A stretch of 64,000 nt of DNA from an uncultured Sunxiuqinia sp. (GTDB lineage Bacteria > Bacteroidota > Bacteroidia > Bacteroidales > Prolixibacteraceae). The notes under the pieces are model-generated. The model was not told the origin of the DNA. It worked only from the letters and a program-made list of their open reading frames with translations, and made no database searches. Of the stretch, positions 19,031 through 28,168 are shown in pieces. How positions within the stretch are numbered: the stretch's first letter is position 1; each line of letters begins with the position of its first letter. The position numbers and the translations under genes are program-made. The DNA lies in contig NZ_OY782767.1 of assembly GCF_963678245.1 (NCBI RefSeq), forward strand, positions 124,001-188,000, written 5' to 3'.

Positions 19031-19050
19031 AATACTTACTAGTCAGTATT
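19031..19050 (+). promoter_or_regulatory. 20-bp near-perfect palindrome, candidate operator
   Basis: AATACTTACTAGTCAGTATT equals its own reverse complement at 18 of 20 positions. It overlaps the expected transcription start just after the -7 box, an ideal place for a repressor. The shape suits a dimeric helix-turn-helix regulator such as a TetR-type protein. No such gene is seen nearby. Confidence 0.5.
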
Positions 19051-19071
19051 TTAAGTTAAAAAAATATTAAA

Positions 19072-19818
19072 ATGGAATTAGCCCGAACGACATTTGAGGG
19101 AGGGGATAAGCTATTGGTTCTGCTTCATGGAAACTCACTTGGGAAAGATGTTTTTACTCCTTTTGTAAAGAGTATAACTCATAAATATAAAATCGTATTA
19201 TTTGATTTGCCCGGGCATGGAGACTCCCCAAAATCCTCTAATTATAGTATCCGATCATTCAGCAAGATTCTGGCGGAAAACATCAATCAGATCTCTGGTG
19301 AAAAGTATATTGTTGCCCATTCCATTAGCGGGCATCTCGTTTTCAATGCTCTTCATTTATTAGAAAACATTTCGGGGATAACTTGTGTTGGATCGCCTCC
19401 ACTTGTTAGCTTGTCAGATACCCTGGAAGCTTTTACTGATATTGGGAAGGTAATGTTTAAGCCTGAGTGGTCGGCAGTAGAATTAGAAATGATAATTAAT
19501 AGTTTGTCGGCAGCCCACAAACAAACACTTGAGAGCATATTTGAAAAGGTTGATCCCGGATTTCGAATGGCATTGTCAGATTCCAGTTTCATGGAGGGAT
19601 TCAGAAACGAAGTAGAAATTTTGAATGGCGCGGAGATTCCGGTAAACTTGGTGTTTTCCAGCGACGACCCATATCTTAACCCTTCATACAATCAGTTTTT
19701 AGAAGCAAAGCTAACGAACTCTATAGTAAAACTGTTTTTTTTAGATTGGGGAGGTCATGTCCCTTTTGTGAAAGAACCCGAGCGGTTTTGGAATTTGCTT
19801 CTGAAAAATTGTAGATGA
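19072..19818 (+). CDS. Alpha/beta hydrolase
   Basis: A 248-residue cytoplasmic protein with the alpha/beta hydrolase fold. It has the oxyanion strand LVLLHGNSLG, the strand DLPGHGDS, a nucleophile elbow AHSISGH (serine in the usual place, but Ala-His instead of Gly-His), an acid region SSDDPYLNP and a histidine in GGHVPFVKEP. The substrate could be an ester or another small molecule and cannot be assigned. It ends 4 bp from the end of the convergent LuxR-type regulator gene. Confidence 0.85.
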   Translation: MELARTTFEGGDKLLVLLHGNSLGKDVFTPFVKSITHKYKIVLFDLPGHGDSPKSSNYSIRSFSKILAENINQISGEKYIVAHSISGHLVFNALHLLENISGITCVGSPPLVSLSDTLEAFTDIGKVMFKPEWSAVELEMIINSLSAAHKQTLESIFEKVDPGFRMALSDSSFMEGFRNEVEILNGAEIPVNLVFSSDDPYLNPSYNQFLEAKLTNSIVKLFFLDWGGHVPFVKEPERFWNLLLKNCR

Positions 19819-19822
19819 TTAT

Positions 19823-20551
19823 TTATAAACTTCCATTGAAGGTTTCAGCGAGCAGTTGAGGAATGCTTTTCCCCGAGTTTTTACGGATAATATTTTGCCG
19901 GTGTTTGTTCACGGTGAACTTGCTGATATGAAGAATGTCGGCTATTTCTTTTGTGAGCTTCCCGTCTGCAATCAGTTGTAGGACTTGAAACTCCCGTTCT
20001 GACAAGTTCTTCCATTTTTGTTTTGATAAATGAGTTATTGAGATAGGAGAACCATTGATGGGATCTCCCACGTAAGAAAAGTGAGAACTCTCGCGATAGC
20101 TTAGTCCCATTGCAGTAACATCAGTACATATGCTAAACGTTCTTTCAACTTTTGTCGAGTATTCAAGAATTGTGCTTAATCGAAAAATGTGTCGATACTC
20201 ATTGTTCAGATTCTTAATTCTAAAAAGAATTGCAAACTGGGTTTCAAAGGGATGTTTGAAATCTAATAAGTTGGCAGTGTCGAGGTTCTTCATCGAGGAG
20301 TTGAAGATTAATTTACGATCGATTTCATGTAGTTTTTTGTAATAGAGATCTAAGGTGAAAAGTTTTTCCTCGTACCCAAGTACGTTCTTCACGCCATGAA
20401 CGTTCACAAAACGTCCGATTCTTAAATCGTGAATATAGCTATATTGAAGTGGCATCAATGGGTAATACAAGTTATCCTGTCCGTTTTTATTGCTTGATTT
20501 TGATAGTTCTTTTTTTAGCTTCTCAAAATACTCTTTTTCCGCCTGATCCAT
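19823..20551 (-). CDS. LuxR-type transcriptional regulator with PAS-like N-terminus
   Basis: 242 residues. The C-terminal ~65 residues form a LuxR/NarL helix-turn-helix (LSEREFQVLQLIADGKLTKE, HISKFTVNKHRQNIIRK). The N-terminal part (about 45-160) looks like a PAS sensor domain found in Bacteroidota LuxR proteins. It has HDLRIGRFVNVHG and the block ILFRIKNLNNEYRHIFRLST. There is no receiver domain or aspartate phospho-site. Target genes are unknown. It faces the hydrolase gene tail to tail. Confidence 0.82.
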   Translation of the reverse strand: MDQAEKEYFEKLKKELSKSSNKNGQDNLYYPLMPLQYSYIHDLRIGRFVNVHGVKNVLGYEEKLFTLDLYYKKLHEIDRKLIFNSSMKNLDTANLLDFKHPFETQFAILFRIKNLNNEYRHIFRLSTILEYSTKVERTFSICTDVTAMGLSYRESSHFSYVGDPINGSPISITHLSKQKWKNLSEREFQVLQLIADGKLTKEIADILHISKFTVNKHRQNIIRKNSGKSIPQLLAETFNGSL

Positions 20552-20817
20552 AACCGTTATGTGTTGTATTGGAGGTGATAAAATAGCTTTCAGTATCCTT
20601 ATATTGTAAAATTAAACTATTTTTATTTTTGAAGAAAAACAAAGAGTCTAATCTGACGTATTTATAATGATTCTAATTATGAGCTGTTTATAGCAGGTTG
20701 TGTGAATCAGCTATAGCATTGAATGACGGTCGTGTTTTCTATGTGAATATGATATTAATAAGTGATCGTAAAGTGGCTAATTGAGCTGCAATATAGCCTG
20801 AATTACAATTGAAAAAA

Positions 20818-20825
20818 TAACTTTG
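20818..20825 (+). promoter_or_regulatory. -7 promoter box directly before the DUF2490 gene
   Basis: TAACTTTG matches TAnnTTTG exactly and ends only 10 bp before the ATG at 20836. This implies a leader of a few bases, or a leaderless message, if the box is used. Confidence 0.45.
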
Positions 20826-20835
20826 CGATCAGAGA

Positions 20836-21489
20836 ATGAGAAATATCTTATCCATAGTGTTTGTTTTTCTGTTGCTGATCGTAGGCAATATAGATGTTTT
20901 TTCGCAAGAAGAGCGAAGCTTTTATTTATGGAATACCACCGGTGTTCAGGTGGGCTTGAATGATTCTTATAATTTAGATGTAAAGACTAAAACCCACTAT
21001 CGGTTGAATGATCATTTTAGGGAAATGACCTATATGGACTTTGCTGTTTCGAGAGATTTGACGGATTGGTTTAATTTAGGGCTGGCTTTCCGTGCTGCAC
21101 AGAACCGTAAGCCTTCGGTTGATATCATGGAGTATAGGCCACAGTTAGTACCCAAGCTCAAATTCAATCTCAAAAAACTCATCGTAAGTAGTACAAATCG
21201 ACTTGAATATAGAGTGTTTAGTCAAGGTGATAATTACTTGAGACATTATCACAACATATTCATTAATTTCCCCTCCCTGACTTCATGTTTGGATCCTTAT
21301 CTTGGTGAAGAGCTATTTACGAAACTTAACTCAGGAGGTCTTCACTTGGTCCGATTTTACGGAGGGTTACATTTGTTAAACACGAAAAGCTTTAAGCTGG
21401 ATGCTTATTACGTTTGGCAATCCTCAAAATCTGATGATCGTTGGAGTGAGTCAGATGTACTTGGCCTAAGCCTGAAATTTAGAATCTAA
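20836..21489 (+). CDS. DUF2490 outer-membrane protein
   Basis: 217 residues with a signal peptide ending near DVFSQ. The mature part opens with LWNTTGVQVGL and shows repeating amphipathic strands (MEYRPQLVPKLKFNL, STNRLEYRVF, FRI end). This is the pattern of the DUF2490 family of predicted beta barrels. Function is unknown. The gene ends 4 bp from the convergent TonB receptor stop and is apparently transcribed alone from the box at 20818. Confidence 0.75.
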   Translation: MRNILSIVFVFLLLIVGNIDVFSQEERSFYLWNTTGVQVGLNDSYNLDVKTKTHYRLNDHFREMTYMDFAVSRDLTDWFNLGLAFRAAQNRKPSVDIMEYRPQLVPKLKFNLKKLIVSSTNRLEYRVFSQGDNYLRHYHNIFINFPSLTSCLDPYLGEELFTKLNSGGLHLVRFYGGLHLLNTKSFKLDAYYVWQSSKSDDRWSESDVLGLSLKFRI

Positions 21490-21493
21490 GATT

Positions 21494-23578
21494 TTAAAGT
21501 TGGTAAGTTAGCTTTACACCCATCCGAAAGTTAATGGGTGAGCCCGGATAATAGTAGCGTGGGGTATTTCCACCAAAAGAATTTGCATTGATCAAAACCA
21601 TGGAGCTGTAATGTTCATTGGTGATATTGTTAACGCCTGCAAATAATTTGGATTGAAGCTTACCAAACGATTTGAAATACTGAACATTCAAATTCAACAG
21701 ACCATATTCATTCGAATAAACAGAGTTGTTGTCACGCAAAGGTATTTTGCCTACCATTTGGTAATGGAGTTGAAATTTCAATTTTCGTTTGTAATTGACG
21801 TGGTATTCCAAGTTACTCTGACGCCGGGGACTTCCCGTGAGTCCATTTCCCGAAAAATCATGTTCGCCATCTACGAAATCAATAAAATAATAGGGCGTAA
21901 AGCTACCATTAACATTGAACTTATGTTGCCAGTTCAAATATGAGTCAGGCAGTTTGTATTCCAGGTAGTATTCCAGTCCGGGATGCGCAGTTTTTCCGGC
22001 GTTAATTCCCAGGTAGGCATCTTCGGCAACACGGCGGGCAACCAACAAATTCTCCAGCTTCATAAAATAAACTGAAAAATCGTAATAAAACCCATCAAAC
22101 AGGTATCCACGACTGCCAACTTCATAGTTCCAGCCCGTTTCCGGTTGAATAACTGTATTTTTCCCTCCTTCGGGAAGCAGTGTTTCCTCCAGACTGGGAG
22201 GTGAAAATCCATGGCTGATTTGCGCGTAGATGTTATTCTTAGTTGTGAGTGCATGATTGATAGCTAGGCGAGGTGAAATCACCGGGTTAAAGGAGTGTTC
22301 AGCCGACTGGTCTCCATCGGTCAGGATTCGATCTGTATAGTTGTAACGCGTGTGGTTGAAGTTTGCTCCCAGCGAAATACGCCACTTCTCGGATGTTTTG
22401 TACTCTACTTGTCCAAATAAATTGGTGTAATTCCGTTTCTCATGATTGTCTGACAGCACAGGGCCGGTTGTTCCATCATTGTCATTTTCAAAGGTTGTCC
22501 AATCGTAGTTCTCAAAGAAGTTTTCGTTGCCCAGCAAAAGTTTCCAGGAGCCTGAAGTCGTTGTAATCAGCTTCTCAAGTATAATTCGATTTCCAAAGTA
22601 ACGACTATCTTCTTTTCGAAAATTGAATGGGCGGAGTTCATCCGACGATCGATTTTGCCCGAATAGTACAACAGTCGATTGCCAGTTACTTTGCCAATGC
22701 GAGAGTACGGACGCTCCAAGCAGACTTTTTTGATAATCTTCATATCCGTTTACCAAAGCCCAGTTGGTTGCAGCTTGCTCTGGCGATTTTTGATAAGTCT
22801 CGAAGTTTAATGAGCTTGGGATAAAACCTTTCAAGTCGGTCTGGTTGATAATAATATTGAGCTCATGTTGCCCGACGATAAATTGCCCCACGTAATTAAG
22901 ATTGATCCGGTTAGTCTCATTATTTCGACGATATCCTGCCGAACTCAAGCTTTCAATCGCGAGATGATTACTACTGTTTTTCCCATTTAAACTGAGCTTT
23001 GCGTTTGTTTGATGGGTTTGGTACGAGCTTAATCCACAATTCACTGTCAATTGATCTTTGCCGGAATGAATGGCATCAAAGAGTAGTGTTCCTCCAAGCC
23101 CCGCTCCATAAAAGCCTGACGACGGACCTTTAATGATTTCCACCTTCGATAAAACGGACTGATTCAAATCTTCAATAGTCGTTTCGCCAACGCCGTTTGT
23201 TAGCGGAATACCGGCATAATACGCTCTGGTTTTGTTGGAAGCGTATGGAGTGCGACTGCCAACTCCGCGAATTGTTAAGCGGTTGGTGGTTGGCGTTGCC
23301 TGTTGCATGTAAACCCCGGGTACCTTGTTTAAAACCTCATCAATCGAATTGAAAGTGTTTTGTTCCAGCTGATCTGCAGAAATGATGGAGATAGACGCAG
23401 GTACTTCCATCAATTTACGTTCGTAATGATAGGCATGAACAGTTACTTCGCTAATTTCAAAAATGGAGTCCTGAAGAGCCAGTTCACCTTTTGGGGGCGT
23501 AGAATTTTGAGACGATAACTTATTCGATTGGAGAAGGAATAAAACAACAGCAAGGATACTCGTCAACCAAATTCTCAT
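21494..23578 (-). CDS. TonB-dependent outer-membrane receptor
   Basis: 694 residues. After a signal peptide comes a TonB-box/plug region: EISEVTVHAYHYERKLMEVP, then SISIISADQLEQ, DEVLNKVPGVYMQ, NRLTIRGVGSRTPY and VEIIKGPSSGFYGAGLGGT. The ~530-residue barrel ends in MGVKLTYQL. There is no SusD partner and no carboxypeptidase-like N-terminal domain, so this is the classical siderophore/metal-complex/cofactor type rather than a SusC glycan porin. A 42-residue Cys-rich protein gene lies 6 bp upstream in the same operon, hinting at a metal-linked substrate (inference). Confidence 0.9.
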   Translation of the reverse strand: MRIWLTSILAVVLFLLQSNKLSSQNSTPPKGELALQDSIFEISEVTVHAYHYERKLMEVPASISIISADQLEQNTFNSIDEVLNKVPGVYMQQATPTTNRLTIRGVGSRTPYASNKTRAYYAGIPLTNGVGETTIEDLNQSVLSKVEIIKGPSSGFYGAGLGGTLLFDAIHSGKDQLTVNCGLSSYQTHQTNAKLSLNGKNSSNHLAIESLSSAGYRRNNETNRINLNYVGQFIVGQHELNIIINQTDLKGFIPSSLNFETYQKSPEQAATNWALVNGYEDYQKSLLGASVLSHWQSNWQSTVVLFGQNRSSDELRPFNFRKEDSRYFGNRIILEKLITTTSGSWKLLLGNENFFENYDWTTFENDNDGTTGPVLSDNHEKRNYTNLFGQVEYKTSEKWRISLGANFNHTRYNYTDRILTDGDQSAEHSFNPVISPRLAINHALTTKNNIYAQISHGFSPPSLEETLLPEGGKNTVIQPETGWNYEVGSRGYLFDGFYYDFSVYFMKLENLLVARRVAEDAYLGINAGKTAHPGLEYYLEYKLPDSYLNWQHKFNVNGSFTPYYFIDFVDGEHDFSGNGLTGSPRRQSNLEYHVNYKRKLKFQLHYQMVGKIPLRDNNSVYSNEYGLLNLNVQYFKSFGKLQSKLFAGVNNITNEHYSSMVLINANSFGGNTPRYYYPGSPINFRMGVKLTYQL

Positions 23579-23584
23579 AAAAGG

Positions 23585-23713
23585 TTATTTTTTTAACTTT
23601 TTAGGTTTGCAAACTTGCTTTTCTTTATTGACTTTAGCATCGCATTTTTTGCAATAATAGCTAGGCTTTTCCGGTTCTTTAAAATCTTTTTTCTTGCAAG
23701 CTGATTTACTCAT
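23585..23713 (-). CDS. 42-residue Cys/Lys-rich zinc-ribbon-like protein
   Basis: A short frame from ATG 23711-23713 to TAA 23585-23587. It encodes a very basic peptide that begins MSKSACKKKDFKEPEKP, then has YYCKKCDAKVNKEKQVC and a lysine-rich end. The CxxC pair (21, 24) with Cys6 and Cys35 could hold one metal ion. It sits 6 bp before the TonB receptor start, so the two are translationally close and probably cotranscribed. Similar tiny CxxC proteins occur in Bacteroidota. I do not know a function. Confidence 0.65.
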   Translation of the reverse strand: MSKSACKKKDFKEPEKPSYYCKKCDAKVNKEKQVCKPKKLKK

Positions 23714-23860
23714 TACTTTTTATTCATTTGCTTTCAATTCCAAAAACAAGCTAGGATTGAAAATGTTTTTTGAAGCTATTTTTATTTAGATTGGAAAAGA
23801 ATATTGAACAATCGCTAATTTTGATGGGGTGAGTAGGATTTATTTTGATAACTTGTGGCT

Positions 23861-23868
23861 CAAAGATA
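23861..23868 (-). promoter_or_regulatory. Possible -7 box for the Cys-rich protein/TonB receptor operon
   Basis: The minus strand reads TATCTTTG (TAnnTTTG), about 150 bp upstream of the small gene. It would leave a leader of ~140 nt. No -33 box is evident. Confidence 0.35.
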
Positions 23869-23932
23869 TGGTTTAGTGCTTACGTTTTAAGGTTTTGACT
23901 TAAGCCTTTAATAAAGTTTAATACAAGTAGCG

Positions 23933-24382
23933 GTGAAAAAAATATTGATCTTGATATTTGTTGGCGTATTTTTCATACTCGAGGGGTGTTCGAAGTATAA
24001 AGATTGTGGGGCGTGCTTTACTCCACCGGAATTTTTTAGATTTGAATTGGTTGATAAATATACCGGAGTGAATTTATTTACAAATGAAACGTTCAATCAG
24101 GATGAAATCGAAATACTGGATTCATCAAATAGTTCTGTCGAATTCAATTTTGTTTCAGAAAATAACATCAACGTTATTGAGATCTATACAATTGGCTGGC
24201 AAACTGAAATTGTAAACTACAGGGTAAATATCTCGTCAGAGAATATATTTGATTTGTATGTTGATGCAGAAAGATTGAGTGAAGACTGCTGTTCGTTTAC
24301 CCGTTTTAACGAAATTGAAATTAGCAATGCTGAATTTACTTGGAACTCCAGAAATGATGCGTATCGAATTTTAGTTGATTAA
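23933..24382 (+). CDS. Hypothetical lipoprotein
   Basis: 149 residues with a GTG start at 23933. It has a clear lipoprotein signal, MKKILILIFVGVFFILEGC (Cys19), followed by a second cysteine pair in KDCGACFTPPEFF. The rest is acidic and beta-rich, with a late Cys-Cys (EDCCSFTRF). I do not recognise the family. It stands alone on the plus strand and runs toward rarA. Confidence 0.6.
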   Translation: MKKILILIFVGVFFILEGCSKYKDCGACFTPPEFFRFELVDKYTGVNLFTNETFNQDEIEILDSSNSSVEFNFVSENNINVIEIYTIGWQTEIVNYRVNISSENIFDLYVDAERLSEDCCSFTRFNEIEISNAEFTWNSRNDAYRILVD

Positions 24383-24419
24383 CTTCCACGCGTTTGTTTG
24401 GTTCTGTTCTATCGTTGTC

Positions 24420-25700
24420 TTATTTATCAAATCGTTTGCCCCACCACGCTTTTAACCGTTCCTTGATTTTTAATTCGGAGGCATTGTTTTGAGGTTTGTA
24501 CAATCGCTCTGTTTTTATTTTTTCAGGTAAAAAATCTTGTTCGGCAAAGTTGCCTTTGTAAGCATGCGAGTATTTGTAATCCTTTCCATAGCCAAGCTCC
24601 TTCATCAGCTTAGTGGGTGCATTTCGAATATGCAAAGGCACTGGCAAATTCCCTGTTCGTTTTACAAGCTCCTGGGCAGTATTAATAGCTTCGTAGGCTG
24701 AATTACTTTTTGGGGAAGTCGCCAAATAAATAGTGCATTCCGACAGGATAATGCGTGACTCGGGATAGCCAATTTGATGTGCTGCATCAAAAGTACTCTG
24801 TGCCAGTAGCAGTGCATTCGGATTTGCGAGTCCAATATCTTCTGAAGCTAAAATAAGTAACCGTCGGGCAATGAACTTGACATCTTCGCCTCCTTCAATC
24901 ATGCGTGCCAGCCAGTATACGGCGGCATCCGGATCACTACCTCGAATACTTTTAATAAATGCCGAAATGATATCGTAATGCATTTCGCCATTTTTGTCGT
25001 AAGTAGCTTGGTTACTTTGCAGGCGCTCGGTGACCTTTTCGTTGGTGATCACAATTTTGGTTCCTTCTTCGGCTAAAACAACCAATTCAAGAATATTGAG
25101 CAATTTACGGGCATCGCCACCCGAAAATCGAAGTAGCGACTCGTATTCGTCAATCAAGATTTCCTGTTGTTTTAGGTCGGTGTCTTTTTTTGTGGCGAGC
25201 TCAAGAATTTTCAGCAGGCCATCTTTTTCCAAATGCTTGAGCACATAAACCTGACAACGCGATAGGAGAGGTGAGATCACTTCGAACGATGGGTTTTCAG
25301 TAGTTGCACCAATTAAAGTTACAATTCCCTGCTCTACAGCTCCTAGCAGTGAGTCTTGCTGAGACTTGCTAAAGCGATGAATTTCATCGATAAATAAAAT
25401 GGGATTGGGGTTATTGAAAAATTGCAACTTCCGGGCTTTTTCAATGACCTCGCGAACATCTTTTACGCCTGAATTGATAGCACTTAAAGTGTAAAACGGC
25501 CGATCTAGTGTGTTGGCTATAATCTTGGCAAGTGTTGTTTTTCCTACGCCGGGAGGACCCCATAGTAAGATGGATGAAATATTACCCGATTCGATCATTT
25601 TTCGTAAAACAGCACCTTTCCCAACCAGATGCTCCTGGCCGATATAATCGTCAAGAGTTTTCGGACGAAGGCGTTCTGCTAATGGAATTAAGTTTGCCAT
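24420..25700 (-). CDS. rarA: Replication-associated recombination protein A (MgsA/RarA AAA+ ATPase)
   Basis: 426 residues. The AAA+ clamp-loader-like ATPase acts at stalled replication forks. Walker A GPPGVGKT is at 48-55 and Walker B LFIDEIHRF ends at about 110. Sensor 1 is GATTENPSFEV, with the arginine finger in SPLLSRCQVY. The C-terminal MgsA tetramerisation domain follows (GSDPDAAVYWLARMIEGGED). Its start codon overlaps by one base (TAATG) the stop of the small membrane-protein gene, so translation is likely coupled. Confidence 0.95.
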   Translation of the reverse strand: MANLIPLAERLRPKTLDDYIGQEHLVGKGAVLRKMIESGNISSILLWGPPGVGKTTLAKIIANTLDRPFYTLSAINSGVKDVREVIEKARKLQFFNNPNPILFIDEIHRFSKSQQDSLLGAVEQGIVTLIGATTENPSFEVISPLLSRCQVYVLKHLEKDGLLKILELATKKDTDLKQQEILIDEYESLLRFSGGDARKLLNILELVVLAEEGTKIVITNEKVTERLQSNQATYDKNGEMHYDIISAFIKSIRGSDPDAAVYWLARMIEGGEDVKFIARRLLILASEDIGLANPNALLLAQSTFDAAHQIGYPESRIILSECTIYLATSPKSNSAYEAINTAQELVKRTGNLPVPLHIRNAPTKLMKELGYGKDYKYSHAYKGNFAEQDFLPEKIKTERLYKPQNNASELKIKERLKAWWGKRFDK

Positions 25701-25921
25701 TACAAATTCCTTTTTCTACTTTCTTTATATAGTTGGTTAAACCGAACGTAAACCGGTGCAAATGGAATCAGGATAAAAAGGGTAAACAAATGGTTTATTC
25801 TTAGCACCATCAAAGCAATTAAAGTTAAAAACATGGTAACGACCAAACCAATGATGATCGGTCGGTAGCTTTTCATCTTTTTCATCAATTCTTCATTGCT
25901 CAACTCTTGTAGTTTCTTCAT
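25700..25921 (-). CDS. Small two-TM membrane protein
   Basis: 73 residues: a charged N-terminus (MKKLQELSNEELMKKMKSYR), two hydrophobic helices (about 22-43 and 46-60), and a basic tail (NQLYKESRKRNL). Its stop overlaps the rarA start, and it begins 1 bp after the TPR gene stop, so the three genes form one tight operon. Family and role are not recognised. Confidence 0.7.
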   Translation of the reverse strand: MKKLQELSNEELMKKMKSYRPIIIGLVVTMFLTLIALMVLRINHLFTLFILIPFAPVYVRFNQLYKESRKRNL

Positions 25922-25922
25922 A

Positions 25923-28001
25923 TCAGTTACAGTATCTTTTTATTACGTTGTATGCTTCCTGAATGCCAAATTCACCGGCTTTACTTAAATCCATTGCACC
26001 ACCATCGACATCATCCAGGTATATTTTGGTAAGGCCTCTGTTGTAATAGGCCTCTGCAAAATCCGGTTGCAGCTCAATCGCCTTATCTAAATTACGTATT
26101 GCTTCTTCGTACCGATCTAATTTACAAAGAATGTATGCTTTGTTGTAATATGCAAATGGGAAATTCGGTCTTAAAAATACACAAACCTGATAGTCATCCA
26201 GAATGTTTTTGTATTCGGTGACAAATTCAAGGCTATTATCTTGCTCGCTATTGATGTTTGATCCAACCGGAACCGTTAAATCCTCTGAAAAGTCAGGAAG
26301 AGACTCCAGTAACTCAACCATTTTTGTCCGACAGTTTGCGCGGCTAAAGTGAGCTAGTGTATTTTTTTCATCCAATGAAATAGCTTTGTCGAAATCTTCC
26401 ATTGCTTCGCTGTATTCATTCACCATAAATTTAAAGATTCCACGGCATAGATAGTTTTCGGGTGCTTCGTTTATTTTTATTTTTTCGTTGAAATAGAGAA
26501 TATTGTTTCTGAAATAATCAACGAATTTGTTCATTTCAATATTCGTAATGGTGAAAGTTGGCGTGTAATTATTGAAGTTATTCAATTCCTCCAAAGCCAT
26601 GTTGTAATATTGCATACGTTCATAATTGATCGAATGCTGACTGTAGGAAGAAATCACGAAAAGATCTTGTAATTCAATAATAATATTCCGATTTTGAATA
26701 CGTCCGTCCTCTACTTCCACATCTTCGTCGGTTGGTAGGTTTCTGGTGTCAGCCAACGAAAGCCGGAAACGACGACGATCTCGTTGCTCTTTGGTCTCTT
26801 CTTGTTTTTGTTGTGTATTTGGTCGATTGGGGGTTTGTGCCGGATTTTTTTGCTGTGTGTTTTGTGCCTGCTGCTTACTAGCACTGTTGTTTTGTTGCTG
26901 AACCGATCTAGCTTGTTGTTGACCAGTTTGCGTTCCTTGCTGCTGTTGCTGTGTCTGTTGTTGATTTTGAGCTAGGGCATCTTCTTCTATCATGCGTTGG
27001 CGAATATTCAGACTGGGATCTAATTTAGCAGCTACTTCATAGTCGTGTTCGTAGCCTGCAATCTCTAAAATTTCTTTTGCAATTCCCCTGTTGAAATAGG
27101 CATTCGGCAGAGTCGGGTTGATCTCCAGTGCTAAGTCGTAATCCATGATGGCTCCTTGATAGTCTTCCAGCTTTTGCTTTACAATTCCTCGGTTGTTGTA
27201 TGCATAAGCATTTTGTGGATCAAGCTTGATGGTTTGATCAAAATCGCGCAGAGCCGCTGCATAATCTTCCAGTCCGAACCGTGCCAGACCACGAAGCAGG
27301 TAGGCATTGGCATAGTGTGGTCGGATAATGATTGCCCGGTTTAAATCACGAATACCCTCGCGAATATCTCCTTTTAAAATATTAGCGTTGCTTCGGTTTA
27401 CAAATGCATTAATGAAATTTGGATTGATCTTCAGTGCTTTGTCATAATCGGCAATTGCTCCATCAATATCTTTTAACGAGAGCTTTGCAATTCCACGGTT
27501 GTTATATATCGCTTCGTTGTTTGGATCTAGTTCCAACGCTTTGTCATAATCTTCCAATGCTTTGTCGTATTCTTTCAGTTCGAGATATGCCAGGCCTCGG
27601 TGCATAAAGGCATCAGGATAATAAGGTTTAATGTCAATGGCTTTATCGTAATCGCGAATGGCTCCGCGAAAGTCTTCCAGCTGATGTTTGGCAACCGCCC
27701 TATAATAGTATGATTCAGGTAATTGCGGTTTAAATTTTATGACGATATTAAAATTTTCGATAGCGCCAACATAATTACCAATCTGAATACGCGTTTGCCC
27801 CACACGAATATAATGGTTGATATTTAGCTGCCCGTATGACACGCTACTGAAAAATACCAAGAGAAATGAAAGCGAGACCAATCGAATAACCGGTTTCCTA
27901 AATCTAGTGGTTTTGTTTATCAGGAATTCATCATCAGAATGATTTCTTTCAGAAATAAAAAGGCTTCTAATCGCTTGTTTCATTATAGTTCTAATTATCA
28001 A
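25923..28001 (-). CDS. Tetratricopeptide-repeat protein with Gln-rich linker
   Basis: 692 residues. A hydrophobic export segment lies at about 40-58 (RLVSLSFLLVFFSSVSYGQ), with an unusually long N-terminal tail before it. An ATG six codons in (27983) is an alternative start. A first block of about eight TPRs follows (pattern AYNNRGIAKLxLxDxxGAIxDYDKALxLxPN). Then comes a low-complexity Gln/Asn/Ser linker at about 345-400, a central non-repeat region, and a second TPR block at the end. It is probably a periplasmic scaffold. It is the first gene of the operon with the two-TM protein and rarA. Confidence 0.8.
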   Translation of the reverse strand: MIIRTIMKQAIRSLFISERNHSDDEFLINKTTRFRKPVIRLVSLSFLLVFFSSVSYGQLNINHYIRVGQTRIQIGNYVGAIENFNIVIKFKPQLPESYYYRAVAKHQLEDFRGAIRDYDKAIDIKPYYPDAFMHRGLAYLELKEYDKALEDYDKALELDPNNEAIYNNRGIAKLSLKDIDGAIADYDKALKINPNFINAFVNRSNANILKGDIREGIRDLNRAIIIRPHYANAYLLRGLARFGLEDYAAALRDFDQTIKLDPQNAYAYNNRGIVKQKLEDYQGAIMDYDLALEINPTLPNAYFNRGIAKEILEIAGYEHDYEVAAKLDPSLNIRQRMIEEDALAQNQQQTQQQQQGTQTGQQQARSVQQQNNSASKQQAQNTQQKNPAQTPNRPNTQQKQEETKEQRDRRRFRLSLADTRNLPTDEDVEVEDGRIQNRNIIIELQDLFVISSYSQHSINYERMQYYNMALEELNNFNNYTPTFTITNIEMNKFVDYFRNNILYFNEKIKINEAPENYLCRGIFKFMVNEYSEAMEDFDKAISLDEKNTLAHFSRANCRTKMVELLESLPDFSEDLTVPVGSNINSEQDNSLEFVTEYKNILDDYQVCVFLRPNFPFAYYNKAYILCKLDRYEEAIRNLDKAIELQPDFAEAYYNRGLTKIYLDDVDGGAMDLSKAGEFGIQEAYNVIKRYCN

Positions 28002-28088
28002 ATGTGTTTGATGGAACTTGCGTATAATGATGCTCCTGTGTATAAAAACTTCTGCGTGCTCGTTTCATGTGTCGCAATTTACGAAGAG

Positions 28089-28096
28089 CAAAAATA
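28089..28096 (-). promoter_or_regulatory. -7 promoter box for the TPR-rarA operon
   Basis: The minus strand reads TATTTTTG (exact TAnnTTTG), about 90 bp upstream of the TPR gene start, in the gap shared with the divergent tag gene. Confidence 0.45.
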
Positions 28097-28168
28097 ATAA
28101 TATAACTCGCATGGGGTTGTTTTTTGTATTTTTAGCTAAATTTTGAATTTTTAACAAAAATCGAACCA

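Noticed and set aside
26800..26960. Plus-strand leucine-rich frame opposite the TPR gene
   Set aside because: It is the complement of the CAG/CAA-rich glutamine linker, which always reads as Leu codons. It is not a real membrane protein.
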